The notes beneath the pieces were generated by a model. The model was not told the DNA's origin. It saw only the letters and a program-made list of their open reading frames with translations, and searched no databases. The position numbers and the translations under genes were made by a program. From JAXGPP01 sp040766885 (GTDB taxonomy: Bacteria > Planctomycetota > Planctomycetia > Pirellulales > Thermoguttaceae), in contig JAXGPP010000007.1 of assembly GCA_040766885.1 (NCBI GenBank), positions 387,167 through 451,166 of the forward strand: a DNA stretch of 64,000 nt. The letters are read 5' to 3'. Positions 54,992 to 64,000 of this stretch are shown here, piece after piece (position 1 is the first letter of the stretch; each line of letters starts with the position of its first letter).

Positions 54992-55336
54992 TCACTGCGG
55001 GTCGATCGGTGAGTGCCCTTCGCAGCAGCAAGGTTCGCCACCGGGCTCGACGCTCCGCATGACAACATATCTCATCCGTGGGCTCAAGTAGCGGACGCAG
55101 CCGTGCTCCACACCGGAGGGAAAGAACAGACAGTCGCCCGGTCCGATGCGATGGACCTGCTCGCCGACCATGTATTCCAGTTCGCCTTCCAGAATGAACA
55201 TCGCCTCTTCCGCCTCGTGGCTGTGATGCGGAGTCGCGTCGATATCCTCGGTTTGGAGCGTTGTGAAGTGGACGTGAATTTTTCTGGCACCCTGGAACTG
55301 GCCCACCAGCGGCCGATACTGACAGGCTGGAATCAT
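54992..55336 (-). CDS. Cupin domain protein
   Basis: A 114-aa single-domain cupin. The metal-binding histidines are in HHSHEAEEAMFILEGE (motif 1) and SGVEHGCVRYLS (motif 2). ATG at 55336 overlaps the stop of the large lipoprotein gene (ATGA). No function beyond small-molecule or metal-dependent enzyme or sensor can be deduced. The tail is Cys-rich (GGEPCCCEGHSP), which is odd and might bind metal. Confidence 0.85.
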   Translation of the reverse strand: MIPACQYRPLVGQFQGARKIHVHFTTLQTEDIDATPHHSHEAEEAMFILEGELEYMVGEQVHRIGPGDCLFFPSGVEHGCVRYLSPRMRYVVMRSVEPGGEPCCCEGHSPIDPQ

Positions 55337-57444
55337 CTTCCTTCTCCTTCGTGCGCGGAACCGAACTCCAGACGCAATACCTGCGGCTGAGAAAGGGTTG
55401 CGTCGAGCCACAGCGTGCGACCGTCCCAGGCGTACTGCTCGGCCGCGAGCGGCTGTCCGGCCAGTTCGACTCGACGGATCACTCCCGGTGCATTGCTCAA
55501 CTCGAACACCGGATTGACGCAAACTGGCGCCGGCTTGACTCTCATCGTGACGGTATCGGACTCAGCCGTCAACCAGATGGCCCGGCGCTGGAACGCATCG
55601 GGCTCGCTTTCGAGCCTGGCTCCTTCAACCTCGATTAGAGGAGGCTGGGCGAAACTTTGCGCCCATTGCAGAAGGCGGCCGTCGTCGGAATCGGTCATGC
55701 CGATGAGCCAGGCCCACCGTTCGACAATCATCGGCCGCAATCGGCCGAGCGAGTCGAGGGTCTCCCGTTGAAGACTCCACAAGGGCGTGGGCCGGCTGCG
55801 GGCCCAACTCATCACGCTGTTGTGGCAGGGGGTGAGATGGACGCGGTCGTCGATGCTCCAGCCGGTGGTCTTGCCCCGGGCCAAAGGCCAGTGGCTTCCC
55901 CAGTAGGTCGGCGTAACGACAACACCCTGGTCGCTGAATGGGGCGAAGATGGCCGGCGGGAGTTCGGTATGCTCCGGGTGGAAGTACACCGCCGCCAAAG
56001 GTTCGTCCTTGTGCAACCGCACGCGGTAGACCGCTGGGATGCCACGCGACTCGGCCTTCTCGCCTTGCTCCTGGGGAAAGAAAGGGAAGTGCAACTGGCG
56101 TTTCTCGCCGTCCAGGAACAGGACGTCGACCAGATTGGCCGGCAGAACGCTAAATGGGTAGGTCGCCTGCGGCGTGAGGATGATGAATTCGCTCAGCTCG
56201 TAATCGCTTGTGGCGGCACGCTGGATGGTGAGCACACGGGTGCCGAACCCATCGGGGTAGAAGTAGTAGTCTTCAACCGCCGTATCGCCCCAGACTTTGT
56301 ACTGGAAGTCGCACGACTGGTAGCTCCACCGGGCATGAACGCGTGACGGCGTCGACTCGACGATCTCCACCCGGCCGTAACGGAGTTCTTTGTCCATGAG
56401 CGGTTCCACACAGTCGTCGAAGCCGTCGGCGGGCGGGCTGGTCTCGGCCCACTCGTAGCTCAGGCCCGTGTTGCACCGACCTGCCCAGAAGGGCACGTAG
56501 GACGAACCGCGCCAGAACACAAACCGCGCGCCGTTGGGCAGCGCGACAACCACGTCGTCAAGCTCCGCGTCCCAGGCGTCGTCATAGTTAATCGACGAGA
56601 GTTCGCCATCGGCCGCGCGGACAGAGATCGGGGCATCGTATCGAAGCTTCAAAGCGCTGGCGCCAAACCGCGGCCATTGGGGTGGGCGATGCACGAGCAT
56701 CGTGGGAATCGTCTTGTGCCACAGTTCACTGCCGTTGGCGTTTTGAATGCTCACGTGGAGCGTGTCGCAATCGAGCGTGGTCGAAGCCGGCGGAAGCGGC
56801 CAGCGGGCTTGAGCGCGGCAGCCTTTCGCCAGAGACATCGGAATGCTCGTCTTGGCGCCCGGGGCCGATTCGAACCAGGCGAGCGCGATCGAGTTGCGGT
56901 GGTCAAATGCTCGCGAGAGGGCCGCGGCTTCCAAGAAGGCTTGCTGGCCATCGCCCAGCAACAGCCAACCCGAGGGCACCAGGATTGTCCCCAGATCGAC
57001 CGGGTGGATGCGGCTTGCGGGGTTTGCCACCGCTTCGGCCTCAAAGGGCGGCGGTTCAACGGCTACCCGGGCGAGTTCAACTGACTGACCCGGCGATTCG
57101 GTGAGAAGCACCATTTCCATCGGCCAAAGGTCCAGCTTGACGCGGCCGGTGGGGGGCGTACCGCTGAGGACGACCGGGAGCCGAAAAATCTGGGTGCCGT
57201 TGACCAGCCCCGCCGCGACCAGCCCCGGTGGAACCGGGTCACCCTCGGGCCATTGCACCAGTACCTCGGGCGGCGCGCCGACGCGATCCAGCCCAAACGG
57301 CGATCGCCACGGATGGCCTCGGTCAACGTGAATTTGCGGGGAAATGGGCGCCCGAGGTTCCGTAGCGACAGTCTCCCCGCAGGCCGCGAGCGCAAGATAA
57401 AGGGCCAGAGCCAACCGGTTGTGGCGGCGAAGCGGCAGCTTCAT
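55333..57444 (-). CDS. Large lipoprotein of unknown function
   Basis: A 703-aa protein. Start at 57444 (MKLPLRRHNRLALALYLALA) gives a lipobox-like LALAAC, so Cys22 may be lipidated. The rest looks like a beta-rich carbohydrate-active or binding protein: FWRGSSYVPFWAGRCN, DTAVEDYYFYPDGFGTRVL and VYRVRLHKDEPLAAVYFHPEH. No family is recognised and no active site is assigned. The last bases overlap the cupin ATG, so it is probably first or second in an operon with the cupin, isomerase, ceramidase-like enzyme and, further on, RhaT. Confidence 0.7.
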   Translation of the reverse strand: MKLPLRRHNRLALALYLALAACGETVATEPRAPISPQIHVDRGHPWRSPFGLDRVGAPPEVLVQWPEGDPVPPGLVAAGLVNGTQIFRLPVVLSGTPPTGRVKLDLWPMEMVLLTESPGQSVELARVAVEPPPFEAEAVANPASRIHPVDLGTILVPSGWLLLGDGQQAFLEAAALSRAFDHRNSIALAWFESAPGAKTSIPMSLAKGCRAQARWPLPPASTTLDCDTLHVSIQNANGSELWHKTIPTMLVHRPPQWPRFGASALKLRYDAPISVRAADGELSSINYDDAWDAELDDVVVALPNGARFVFWRGSSYVPFWAGRCNTGLSYEWAETSPPADGFDDCVEPLMDKELRYGRVEIVESTPSRVHARWSYQSCDFQYKVWGDTAVEDYYFYPDGFGTRVLTIQRAATSDYELSEFIILTPQATYPFSVLPANLVDVLFLDGEKRQLHFPFFPQEQGEKAESRGIPAVYRVRLHKDEPLAAVYFHPEHTELPPAIFAPFSDQGVVVTPTYWGSHWPLARGKTTGWSIDDRVHLTPCHNSVMSWARSRPTPLWSLQRETLDSLGRLRPMIVERWAWLIGMTDSDDGRLLQWAQSFAQPPLIEVEGARLESEPDAFQRRAIWLTAESDTVTMRVKPAPVCVNPVFELSNAPGVIRRVELAGQPLAAEQYAWDGRTLWLDATLSQPQVLRLEFGSAHEGEGR

Positions 57445-57542
57445 GGCGTCGACTCCAGAGGCGGGAGAAAGACGGTTCAGCCGCAGAACGGCGCGCCGCA
57501 TTATAGCACGCGATCGAGGCCAGCCGGGACAGGATCGGGCGA

Positions 57543-58907
57543 CTACATGAAACGCGGCACCGCCACGAGCATCCCGCCGAAGATCAGGTAGGCGATGAGC
57601 AACGTCCAAACGACGTTGAAAGCCTGCGCGCCGACGAAGGTCAGTGCCGGCCGGCCGCCCCCCATGCCCACGAGCGACGTGAACCGGGTTTCCAGGCCAA
57701 TGCAGGTGAACGCCAGGGCAAACCAGGCGTTGCGGAAGCTCTCCAGCGCGGGTTTGGCCTGCTTGGCGACTGCCGGATCGAGCACGAACGAGAACACGAG
57801 CGACGCCGCGACAAAGCCCAGGACGAACTTGGGGAATCGTTCCCAGATCACGCCCGCGCCCGTACGTCCGGCCAGCGCGCCCCCTTGCCTGACCGTCCAC
57901 CAGACCGACAACAGTAGCGCCGCGACGCCGATAAGCACATTCTGCGAGAACTTGACGACCACGCCGGCCTTCATTGCCGATTCACTGATCAACGAACCGG
58001 CGGCAACCACCGATCCGCTTGTATCGAGCGTTCCGCCCAGCCAGGCGCCGCCCACGATCTCCGGAATGCCGGCTGACTGGATTAGCCAAGGCATGGCGAT
58101 CATCATCGGCACGGCGACAATCAGCACCAGCGACGTCACGTAGGACAACTTCCGCTGGTCGCCCTGGATTGCTCCGCAAGCCGCAATGGCAGCCGAAACA
58201 CCGCAGATCGACACGGCAGTCGCGAGCATCGTGGTGAATTCGTCATCCACTCCCAACTTCCTGCCCAGCCAGAACGCGAAGAACCAGACGACAAGCACCA
58301 CCAGAACGGCTTGCGCCAGTCCCAGAGCGCCAGCCTGGAGGATTTCACCGAAGACGATGCCTGCGCCAAGTATGACCAGACCGGTCTTGATATAGAACTC
58401 GGTTCGAACCGCCTCCTGAAGCCACGCGGGCGTGCCCACGGTATGCCCTACCGCCAGTCCGATCGCTAGTGCGAAGATGACATATTCCATACCCCAGGCA
58501 TGAATGCTCGAATTCCCTGCGATCACGAGTGCAAGGATCGCCAGGCCATACACCACAGCGAGCCCGGGGAAGAAATGCCGTAGTCGGCCTCCCATGAGCC
58601 ATACGCCGGCCGCTCCCAGCCCGCCCACCAGCAGCGCAACCCGAGCGAGGTTGGACAGATTGCCGAGTGCCAGTACTGAGGCAGCCAACTCACCAGAATC
58701 GCTCCAGCGGAACGCCGGTGCTCCTGGCATCCAGCCCGCAAGGACGCTCACGATCACGGCCAAACCCAGCCATACGGCCAGCCAGTCTTCGTTCTTCCAG
58801 AACGGACGCCGCGCGGCATTGCCGCACGTGCCTTCCGCCGCAGATACCTCCCGGTCGTCCGCAACGCGTTCTTCCTCCAACGTCTCTTGACTGGCCGCCT
58901 CATTCAT
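57543..58907 (-). CDS. YeiH-type (UPF0324) putative anion transporter
   Basis: A 454-aa protein with about ten hydrophobic segments (for example AVWLGLAVIVSVLAGWM, YVIFALAIGLAVGHTVG, AVLVVLVVWFFAFWLG). Family residues: KTGLVILGAGIVFGEIL, DDEFTTMLATAVSICGVSAAIA, and GGAWLGGTLDTSGSVV. The N-terminus is an acidic cytoplasmic stretch. The family is described as putative sulfate exporters; this is not proved. It is 98 bp upstream of the large lipoprotein gene on the same strand, so could belong to the same operon. Confidence 0.9.
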   Translation of the reverse strand: MNEAASQETLEEERVADDREVSAAEGTCGNAARRPFWKNEDWLAVWLGLAVIVSVLAGWMPGAPAFRWSDSGELAASVLALGNLSNLARVALLVGGLGAAGVWLMGGRLRHFFPGLAVVYGLAILALVIAGNSSIHAWGMEYVIFALAIGLAVGHTVGTPAWLQEAVRTEFYIKTGLVILGAGIVFGEILQAGALGLAQAVLVVLVVWFFAFWLGRKLGVDDEFTTMLATAVSICGVSAAIAACGAIQGDQRKLSYVTSLVLIVAVPMMIAMPWLIQSAGIPEIVGGAWLGGTLDTSGSVVAAGSLISESAMKAGVVVKFSQNVLIGVAALLLSVWWTVRQGGALAGRTGAGVIWERFPKFVLGFVAASLVFSFVLDPAVAKQAKPALESFRNAWFALAFTCIGLETRFTSLVGMGGGRPALTFVGAQAFNVVWTLLIAYLIFGGMLVAVPRFM

Positions 58908-59026
58908 CGCTCACCCACCATACAACACATCTGGCTATATCACTCCGGCGGTGACAATTCACCGCCCTTTCGGGGAGTCACAATTGCTGCCATTCTATGA
59001 GCGACTTCAGATTGTTCAAGAAATGC

Positions 59027-59063
59027 GACCGCCGCGGTCCTTGGAGGCGATCCCGCGGCGGTC
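59027..59063. terminator. Hairpin downstream of the LRR gene
   Basis: An 11-bp inverted repeat GACCGCCGCGG/CCGCGGCGGTC around a 15-base loop, 27-63 bp beyond the LRR gene stop. It has a few T bases beyond it on the minus strand. Likely terminator or stabilising hairpin. Confidence 0.6.
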
Positions 59064-59089
59064 TGTTCCACAAAGGTATTACGCCCGAC

Positions 59090-60322
59090 TTACGACTTGA
59101 TCTCGGTGTCGGGCAGGCTCTTCCGCAGATTCTCGACGCCTTCCTTGGTCACATTTGTCCCTTGCAGGCGGAGGAACTTGAGCTTCTTCAACTTGGCAAG
59201 GTGCTCCAGCCCGGCATCGGTGACCAGGCTGTTCCAAAGGTCGAGCGACTCCAGGCCCTCAAGGGCGCTGAGAGCTTCCATTCCCTTGTCATTGGCCGGC
59301 GTTTCGCTCAGGTCGATGTCGGTGATCGGCGCGTCCTGAAGCGCTTCGAAGCCTGCTCCGGTGACCGAGGTGCCGCGCAGGTCAAGCTTCTTGAGCGGCA
59401 AGCCAGCCAGATACCGGATCCCTTCGTCGCTCACGCCGGTGACGCGCATGAATGTCACCTCCTTGAGCTTCTTGAGCCCGCTGAGGTGCTCCAGTCCGGC
59501 GTCGCTCACGAATTGGGCGTCTTCGACGACAAGCGCTTCGAGATTTGTCAGTTCCTTGAGATGCTCCATTCCCATGTCGCTGATCGTCCCGCTGCGGAGC
59601 TTCAGAACCCGGAGATTCTTGAGCCCCTTGAGCCGCTCCAACCCCATGTCGGTCACTTCCATGTTGCCGCGCAGGTCGAGCGACAGGAGTTGTTCCAATC
59701 CCGCGAGATGCTCCATCCCCGAGTCGGTGAGGGAATTGTAGAGCAGGTGCAGATGTTGCAGCTTGGGGAAGTCCTTGATGTGCACCAGGCCGGCGTCGGT
59801 GAGCCCTTCGCTCCTCCGCAAGTTCAAGTCCCGCAGTTCGGGCAGATCCTTGAGTTCGACGAGCCCCTCATCGCTGATCCGTGTGTTGACGAGCCACAGG
59901 AGCCTGAGCCTGGTGAGGTTCCTCAGCGACGGAAGCCCCTTGTCATCGATTTCCGCTCCATACACCCGCAACTGCTCCAAGCTGGTCAGCTTGGAGAAAA
60001 GTTCCAGGTCGGCATTGGTGGCAGGTACTTCGTTGGCGGCAACGTCGATAGCGACCGGCTCGCCGCGATCGTTCTTCCTGACACTTCCGCGAAGCTCGTC
60101 GACGCGCTTGTTGGCCGCATCGATGGCCGCCTGATCGACTTCGGGGGCGGCGTCGGCCGGTTCGGCCTGCTCAGCGGTCGACTCCGTGGCAGGCGCGTCG
60201 ATGGTCTCGTCTGGCGTGCCGGTTGGCGCCGGCCGGCTGTCGGTCGCCTGCTCGCATCCCAACCAAGAGGCGACCAGCGCCATCACGATGCACCATCCCC
60301 ACAATGTCCGGGTTCGTTTCAC
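59090..60322 (-). CDS. Leucine-rich repeat lipoprotein
   Basis: A 410-aa protein. The GTG at 60322 has GGGAGG 7 bases upstream and is preferred to upstream in-frame starts. The signal (VKRTRTLWGWCIVMALVASWLGC) ends in a lipobox, so Cys23 is likely lipidated. An acidic Ala/Glu/Pro-rich linker (about 28-65) is followed by about 12 leucine-rich repeats of the bacterial type (GLVHIKDFPKLQHLHLLYN, SLTDSGMEHLAGLEQLLSLDLRGN). Repeats run to near the end. A protein-binding surface role is likely. Confidence 0.88.
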   Translation of the reverse strand: MKRTRTLWGWCIVMALVASWLGCEQATDSRPAPTGTPDETIDAPATESTAEQAEPADAAPEVDQAAIDAANKRVDELRGSVRKNDRGEPVAIDVAANEVPATNADLELFSKLTSLEQLRVYGAEIDDKGLPSLRNLTRLRLLWLVNTRISDEGLVELKDLPELRDLNLRRSEGLTDAGLVHIKDFPKLQHLHLLYNSLTDSGMEHLAGLEQLLSLDLRGNMEVTDMGLERLKGLKNLRVLKLRSGTISDMGMEHLKELTNLEALVVEDAQFVSDAGLEHLSGLKKLKEVTFMRVTGVSDEGIRYLAGLPLKKLDLRGTSVTGAGFEALQDAPITDIDLSETPANDKGMEALSALEGLESLDLWNSLVTDAGLEHLAKLKKLKFLRLQGTNVTKEGVENLRKSLPDTEIKS

Positions 60323-60635
60323 GAGCGTTCCTCCCATCTGCGACTGGCCACGGCCCTGGAAAACAATCAAGCTACTGGGCATGTGTACGCGGGACAATCC
60401 CCCGCCGGAGTTGCCTCTGACCGCAAGCGAGGGCGGCCGGGGCGCAGTTGCCGGCTCGATCGCAAACCTCCTGGCCGCCGCCCTTTGGAGGTCGCGCGGC
60501 CGCTCGGGGCCCTTACGCCGTCGTGCGGTCAGCGATATCCTAAAGGATGTTGCCAGCCGGAGATCGGCCGGTTATGGTGGGTGTTTCGTCGAGTTTGACT
60601 GCCCGGGTAATACGCACAGACAAGGAGCTACCGTA
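60323..60635. other. Intergenic stretch between divergent genes
   Basis: The 313 bp separate the LRR gene and the Gfo/Idh gene. The Gfo/Idh frame extends open through it without family features. A ribosome site AAGGAG precedes the Gfo/Idh start. No convincing sigma70 boxes were found. Confidence 0.35.
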
Positions 60636-61976
60636 ATGGCACACAGGACCAGTCGTCGCCAATTCCTGCAGACCTCAGCCGCCGTCGGCGTCGGCTTCTG
60701 GGTCGCGGGCGGAGTGATGGGTCAAGAGAGCAAGTCGCCCAACGAGAAGATCAGTTTCGCTGCGATTGGCACCGACGGCAAGGGACGCAGCGACTCGCGC
60801 AACGCGACTCGTCATGGCCCGATGGTGGCCGTGTGCGACGTCGACAAGAAGAAGCTCGAAGCGGCGAAGAATTTTTTCCCCGACGCCAAGCAGTACACCG
60901 ACTTCCGCGAAATGCTCGACGAGATGGGCGACAAGATCGACGCTGTCACGGTCAGCACTCCCGACCACACGCACGCGGTGGCGGCTGTGAAGGCCATGAA
61001 GATGAAGAAGCATTGCTACTGCCAGAAGCCGCTGACGCACACGATCTATGAGGCGCGCGTCATGGGCGAAGTGGCCCGTGAGAACGGCGTGGTCACCCAG
61101 ATGGGCAACCAGGGGACGTCGGAGAACGGCGTTCGCAAGGCGGCTGCCATCCTCCGCACCGGTAAACTGGGGACGGCGAGCGAAGTGCATGTCTGGACGA
61201 ACCGCCCGATCTGGAAGCAAGGCATCGAGCGGCCCGAGCCCGCTGAAGTCCCCTCGAACCTCGATTGGGATCTGTGGCTTGGCCCGGCGCCGGAACGCCC
61301 CTACACGACGCTTTACCACCCGTTCTCGTGGCGCGGCTGGTGGGATTTTGGCACCGGCGCGCTCGGCGACATGGCCTGCCATACCTTGAACATGCCGTTC
61401 ATGGGCCTTGAACTGCGCGATCCGACCTCGGTACAGGCCACCACCTCGGGCCACAACCAGGATAGCTATCCGCAATGGTCGGTGATCAAGTTCGATTTCC
61501 CCGCCAACGATTGGCGACCGGCCGTGAAACTGTTCTGGTACGATGGCGGCAAGCGACCCGACACGCAGATGCTCGAAGGCAAGACGCCCAGTTCGAGCGG
61601 CTGCCTGATCGTCAACGAGAAGGGCAAGCTCTACTCGCCAAACGACTACGGGGCCGAGTTCGAAGTGCTGGGCGGCAAGGTTCCCGATGCGGAGTTCGAA
61701 GCGGCTCCAGGCCAGGAACTGCCCAACGACGAGCGGCACTTCAACGAATTCGCTCTGGCTATCCAGGGTAAGGTGAAGTCGCGTTCCAACTTCCCCGATT
61801 ACGCCGGTCCGCTTACCGAGACCATTCTCCTCGGCAACCTGGCGGTTTGGGTGGCCACCGAGGCCGACAAGGAAGGCCAGAAGGTCGAGTGGGACGCCAA
61901 GAATCTCAAGGCCACCAACATCGAGGGCCTCGAGAAGATCGTCAAGGCTCCGTACCGCGAAGGTTACTCGCTCTAA
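60636..61976 (+). CDS. Gfo/Idh/MocA-family oxidoreductase, Tat-exported
   Basis: A 446-aa protein. The ATG at 60636 has AAGGAG 8 bases upstream. The Tat motif TSRRQFLQTSAAVG starts the signal. The Rossmann half begins FAAIGTDGKG and includes AVTVSTPDHTHAVAAVKAMKM and CQKPLTHT, the usual Gfo/Idh EKP-type residue set. The C-terminal half has the GGWWDFGTGALGDM-type motif (GWWDFGTGALGDMACH), typical of planctomycete family members. It oxidises or reduces a sugar or inositol derivative with NAD(P). Exported copies are common in this phylum. Confidence 0.95.
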   Translation: MAHRTSRRQFLQTSAAVGVGFWVAGGVMGQESKSPNEKISFAAIGTDGKGRSDSRNATRHGPMVAVCDVDKKKLEAAKNFFPDAKQYTDFREMLDEMGDKIDAVTVSTPDHTHAVAAVKAMKMKKHCYCQKPLTHTIYEARVMGEVARENGVVTQMGNQGTSENGVRKAAAILRTGKLGTASEVHVWTNRPIWKQGIERPEPAEVPSNLDWDLWLGPAPERPYTTLYHPFSWRGWWDFGTGALGDMACHTLNMPFMGLELRDPTSVQATTSGHNQDSYPQWSVIKFDFPANDWRPAVKLFWYDGGKRPDTQMLEGKTPSSSGCLIVNEKGKLYSPNDYGAEFEVLGGKVPDAEFEAAPGQELPNDERHFNEFALAIQGKVKSRSNFPDYAGPLTETILLGNLAVWVATEADKEGQKVEWDAKNLKATNIEGLEKIVKAPYREGYSL

Positions 61977-62025
61977 GCCGAGCCTGACAAATGGCCTAGG
62001 TGAACGTGCGCGGCCGCAAATGCTC

Positions 62026-62845
62026 TCACGCGTTTGCGGCGCGATTCTTGCGCGCGATGTCGTCTTCACCGCCCGGGGCGATCATCGCGAGGGTAACGGA
62101 GTTCGATTCCGGCCGGTCGATGATCGTGGCGGTCAAGACAAGCCCGAACAGTATGCTCCCCGAGAGTAGCGACCAGAACAGCCAGCGATCGGCGGTTTCC
62201 AAACCGTGCGGCACGTTCATGCCGAAGATCGCCGCCACGGTGGCCACCGGGAAGAAGAGCGGCTGCCAGGATATTGAGCCGGTGCGCTGAGCGGGCCATG
62301 GCGCGGCTGGCACGGGACTCTTCCTCGGCGCGGCGCACCACGGCGCACTCCAGGCCGCTCTTGGTGTCAGCCTGCAGCAGGTCGGCCCAACGATGCAGGC
62401 TGTAAGCCCGGTCCCGGCAGACGATCAGGTCGTGGTCGTCGGGTACGGCGTTGCGCGCCTCCTGCAACGTGTCGTACATGTTGCTCGCCGAGCGGTGCAA
62501 GGGCGCCAGCGCGCTCAGGATCGGAAAGTAGTCATCGGCGCAGGCGGCCCGCTCCTCCGCATTTTCGAGCTTTTGAAGCACCTCACTGTATTCGTCGAGA
62601 TGCTTGTGAATGGAGCGGATGCCGCTGCCCAGGTTATTCGACTGCCACGTACCGTCGGGCGCTCGCCAGAAGAGCCGCCCCTGGCGGTGCATTTCATCGG
62701 CTTTCGGGGGCTGATGGACGATCACCAGCAGGTGGCCGTCGGCCTGCATGATCCGCTGCCGACCCACATCTTCACCCATCCGCTCCTGGAATACTTTGGG
62801 TACAGCCCATGCCGCGGGGAGCGGCGATTTGCGCAACATGGTCAT
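62026..62845 (-). pseudogene. CorA-like transporter gene with a frameshift
   Basis: Two overlapping frames together make one CorA-type protein. Frame 1 (62066-62845) covers the cytoplasmic part: LLVIVHQPPKADEMHRQG, LHRSASNMYDTLQEARNAV and the long helix ending AMARSAHRLNILAA. It then runs into non-homologous residues. Frame 2 (ending 62026) supplies LFFPVATVAAIFGMNVPHG with the GMN motif and the last helix FWSLLSGSILFGLVLTATI. The switch lies near 62260, where one extra base would restore a single frame. It could be a sequencing error. No intact N-terminal extension is visible beyond 62845. Confidence 0.75.
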
Positions 62846-63021
62846 GGCGGCGTCGACCTCGGCAAGAGTGTGGAATCGGCACGAATGAAAGTAGTCTGAC
62901 GCTGGACGCAGTCTCGGTCAATGTCCGATGGAAGAGTTGAATCACAACGGAATACTGAAAGACGAATCGCGAGAATTCCGGTTGGGCGAACAGACTCCAC
63001 CCGTAATTCGTCGGCGCGCTT

Positions 63022-64000
63022 TCACGCTTGACCTTCCCCCTCCATGGCGCGGAGCTTATAGATCAGGGCTCGCCGGCTGATGCCGAGTTTTTTGGCGGCA
63101 TGGGTGCGGTTTCCGCGGCATTCCTCGAGCGTGGCGAGGATCGTCGCCCGCTCCACCTGCGAAAGCCGTCCGACAGCAGCCACCGCTTCGGCCGGTGCGG
63201 TGGCCAGCGCGGCGACCTTTGGCGGCAGATGCTCTGGGAGAATTACGTCACCGCGGCACAGGAGGCAGGCCCGCTGGATGGCGTTCCGCAGCTCCCGGAC
63301 GTTTCCCGGCCAGGCATAGGCCACAAGGCATTGCGCTGCCTGGGGTGAGAGCCGCACGGGCCCGCCGGCGAATTCTGCCGCGAAACGCCGCGCCAGCGGC
63401 AAAATGTCCTCGCGCCGTTCCGCCAACGCCGGTACGTTCAGTTCAACCACATTGATCCGGTAATAGAGGTCGTCGCGGAACCGGCCTTCGCGAACCGCTT
63501 CCTCAAGATCGCGATTTGTTGCCGCCACAAGCCGCGTGTCGACTTCGATTGGCCGGTCGCCCCCGACGGGGGTGATCTGTCCCGATTCCAGCGCCCGCAG
63601 CAGCTTGGGCTGCAAGTGCAGGGGCAACTCGCCGATTTCATCCAGGAAAAGCGTTCCCTCGTGGGCGGCGCGGAAGAAACCCTGCCGCGCCTCGGTCGCC
63701 CCGGTAAACGCCCCCTTGGTGTGCCCGAACAACTCGCTTTCGATGAGCGATTCGGGCAGCCCTGCACAGTTGGCGGCGACGACCGGCCCGTCATGCCGCG
63801 GGCTCCAATGGTGAATGAGCTGGGCGATCACCTCTTTGCCGGCCCCGCTCGGCCCTGTGACAAGCACCGGCGCGCTGGAGGGGGCCACAATCGCCGCCGT
63901 CTCGAGCACGCGCCGCATCGCCGCGCTGTCGCACACCAGTCCCTCGGGAAGGCCGCCAGGCAGCGGGCGACAGGAAGCCGATTCCCGCGTTGCCGGGGCG
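63022..64000 (-). CDS. Sigma-54-dependent activator, ATPase plus Fis-type HTH (5' end outside window)
   Basis: The frame stays open to base 64000, so the start lies beyond the window. The visible part has the sigma-54 interaction AAA+ domain: Walker A TGPSGAGKE, GAFTGA in HTKGAFTGATEA, Walker B FLDEIGELP, sensor region ATNRDLEEAVREGRFRDDLYYRIN, and WPGNVRELRNAI. The C-terminal Fis helix-turn-helix is ATILATLEECRGNRTHAAKKLGIS. It activates RpoN promoters. The N-terminal receiver or other domain is not seen. Confidence 0.9.
   Translation of the reverse strand, partial: APATRESASCRPLPGGLPEGLVCDSAAMRRVLETAAIVAPSSAPVLVTGPSGAGKEVIAQLIHHWSPRHDGPVVAANCAGLPESLIESELFGHTKGAFTGATEARQGFFRAAHEGTLFLDEIGELPLHLQPKLLRALESGQITPVGGDRPIEVDTRLVAATNRDLEEAVREGRFRDDLYYRINVVELNVPALAERREDILPLARRFAAEFAGGPVRLSPQAAQCLVAYAWPGNVRELRNAIQRACLLCRGDVILPEHLPPKVAALATAPAEAVAAVGRLSQVERATILATLEECRGNRTHAAKKLGISRRALIYKLRAMEGEGQA

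Overview
The window looks like chromosomal DNA of a GC-rich planctomycete (Pirellulales-type). This rests on content rather than on a database match. The evidence is a YncE-propeller/phosphatase protein, two ceramidase-like proteins, a type I sulfatase, Tat-exported oxidoreductase and isomerase, a DUF1207 protein, a DUF4142 protein, a MoxR ATPase, a secreted protein with the N-terminal EPLERRELLS-type motif, and many lone secreted proteins with little operon structure.

Layout. 1-9.9 kb: a carbohydrate/phosphoester gene group on the minus strand (YncE-like, ceramidase-like, TIM-barrel isomerase), then a secreted RTX-repeat/calpain protease, a propeller-like protein, a parallel beta-helix protein, tRNA-Pro and pyrF. 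10-11.7 kb: ndk and a DUF1207 protein. 12-18 kb: a mobile-element island. It holds a group II intron (RT/maturase plus domain V) split by an IS66-type element with 8-bp target duplications, an IS4-type element with 10-bp target duplications, and two copies of a roughly 170-bp repeat that each carry a sigma70-like promoter pointing at a mobile element. 18.3-20.9 kb: the 3' end of an RHS gene with its own C-terminal tip, a small membrane protein and a lipoprotein. 20.9-21.8 kb: an array of REP-like hairpins. 21.8-34.8 kb: sulfatase, MoxR, a PKD/TPR protein, a glycerophosphodiesterase, DUF4142, a cytidylate kinase-like protein, a tandem RidA-like protein, a large secreted toroid-type protein and a tyrosine-rich exported protein. 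34.9-39.1 kb: double-PDZ protein, small ORFs, RluA-type pseudouridine synthase and a TPR protein. 39.3-46.5 kb: an export island, with a DevBCA-like HlyD/permease/ATPase set, a 60-aa histidine-rich lipoprotein and two ABC-2 ATPase/permease pairs, all on the minus strand. 46.7-51 kb: a Ser/Thr kinase and, convergent to it, a 1043-aa PEP carboxykinase (GTP) fused in frame to a class I/II aminotransferase. 51.3-60.3 kb: RhaT-like symporter, ceramidase-like protein, Tat-exported isomerase, cupin, large lipoprotein, YeiH-type transporter and LRR lipoprotein. 60.6-64 kb: Gfo/Idh/MocA oxidoreductase, a frameshifted CorA-like gene and a sigma-54 activator that runs off the window.

How it fits together. 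Two loci pair a TIM-barrel isomerase with a ceramidase-like enzyme in the same order, which suggests a recurrent catabolic module. The 51-57 kb run looks like one catabolic operon with a sugar symporter nearby. The most unusual single gene is the PEPCK-aminotransferase fusion, which would join the oxaloacetate/PEP and amino-acid nodes in one polypeptide. No CRISPR array, rRNA or phage was seen.
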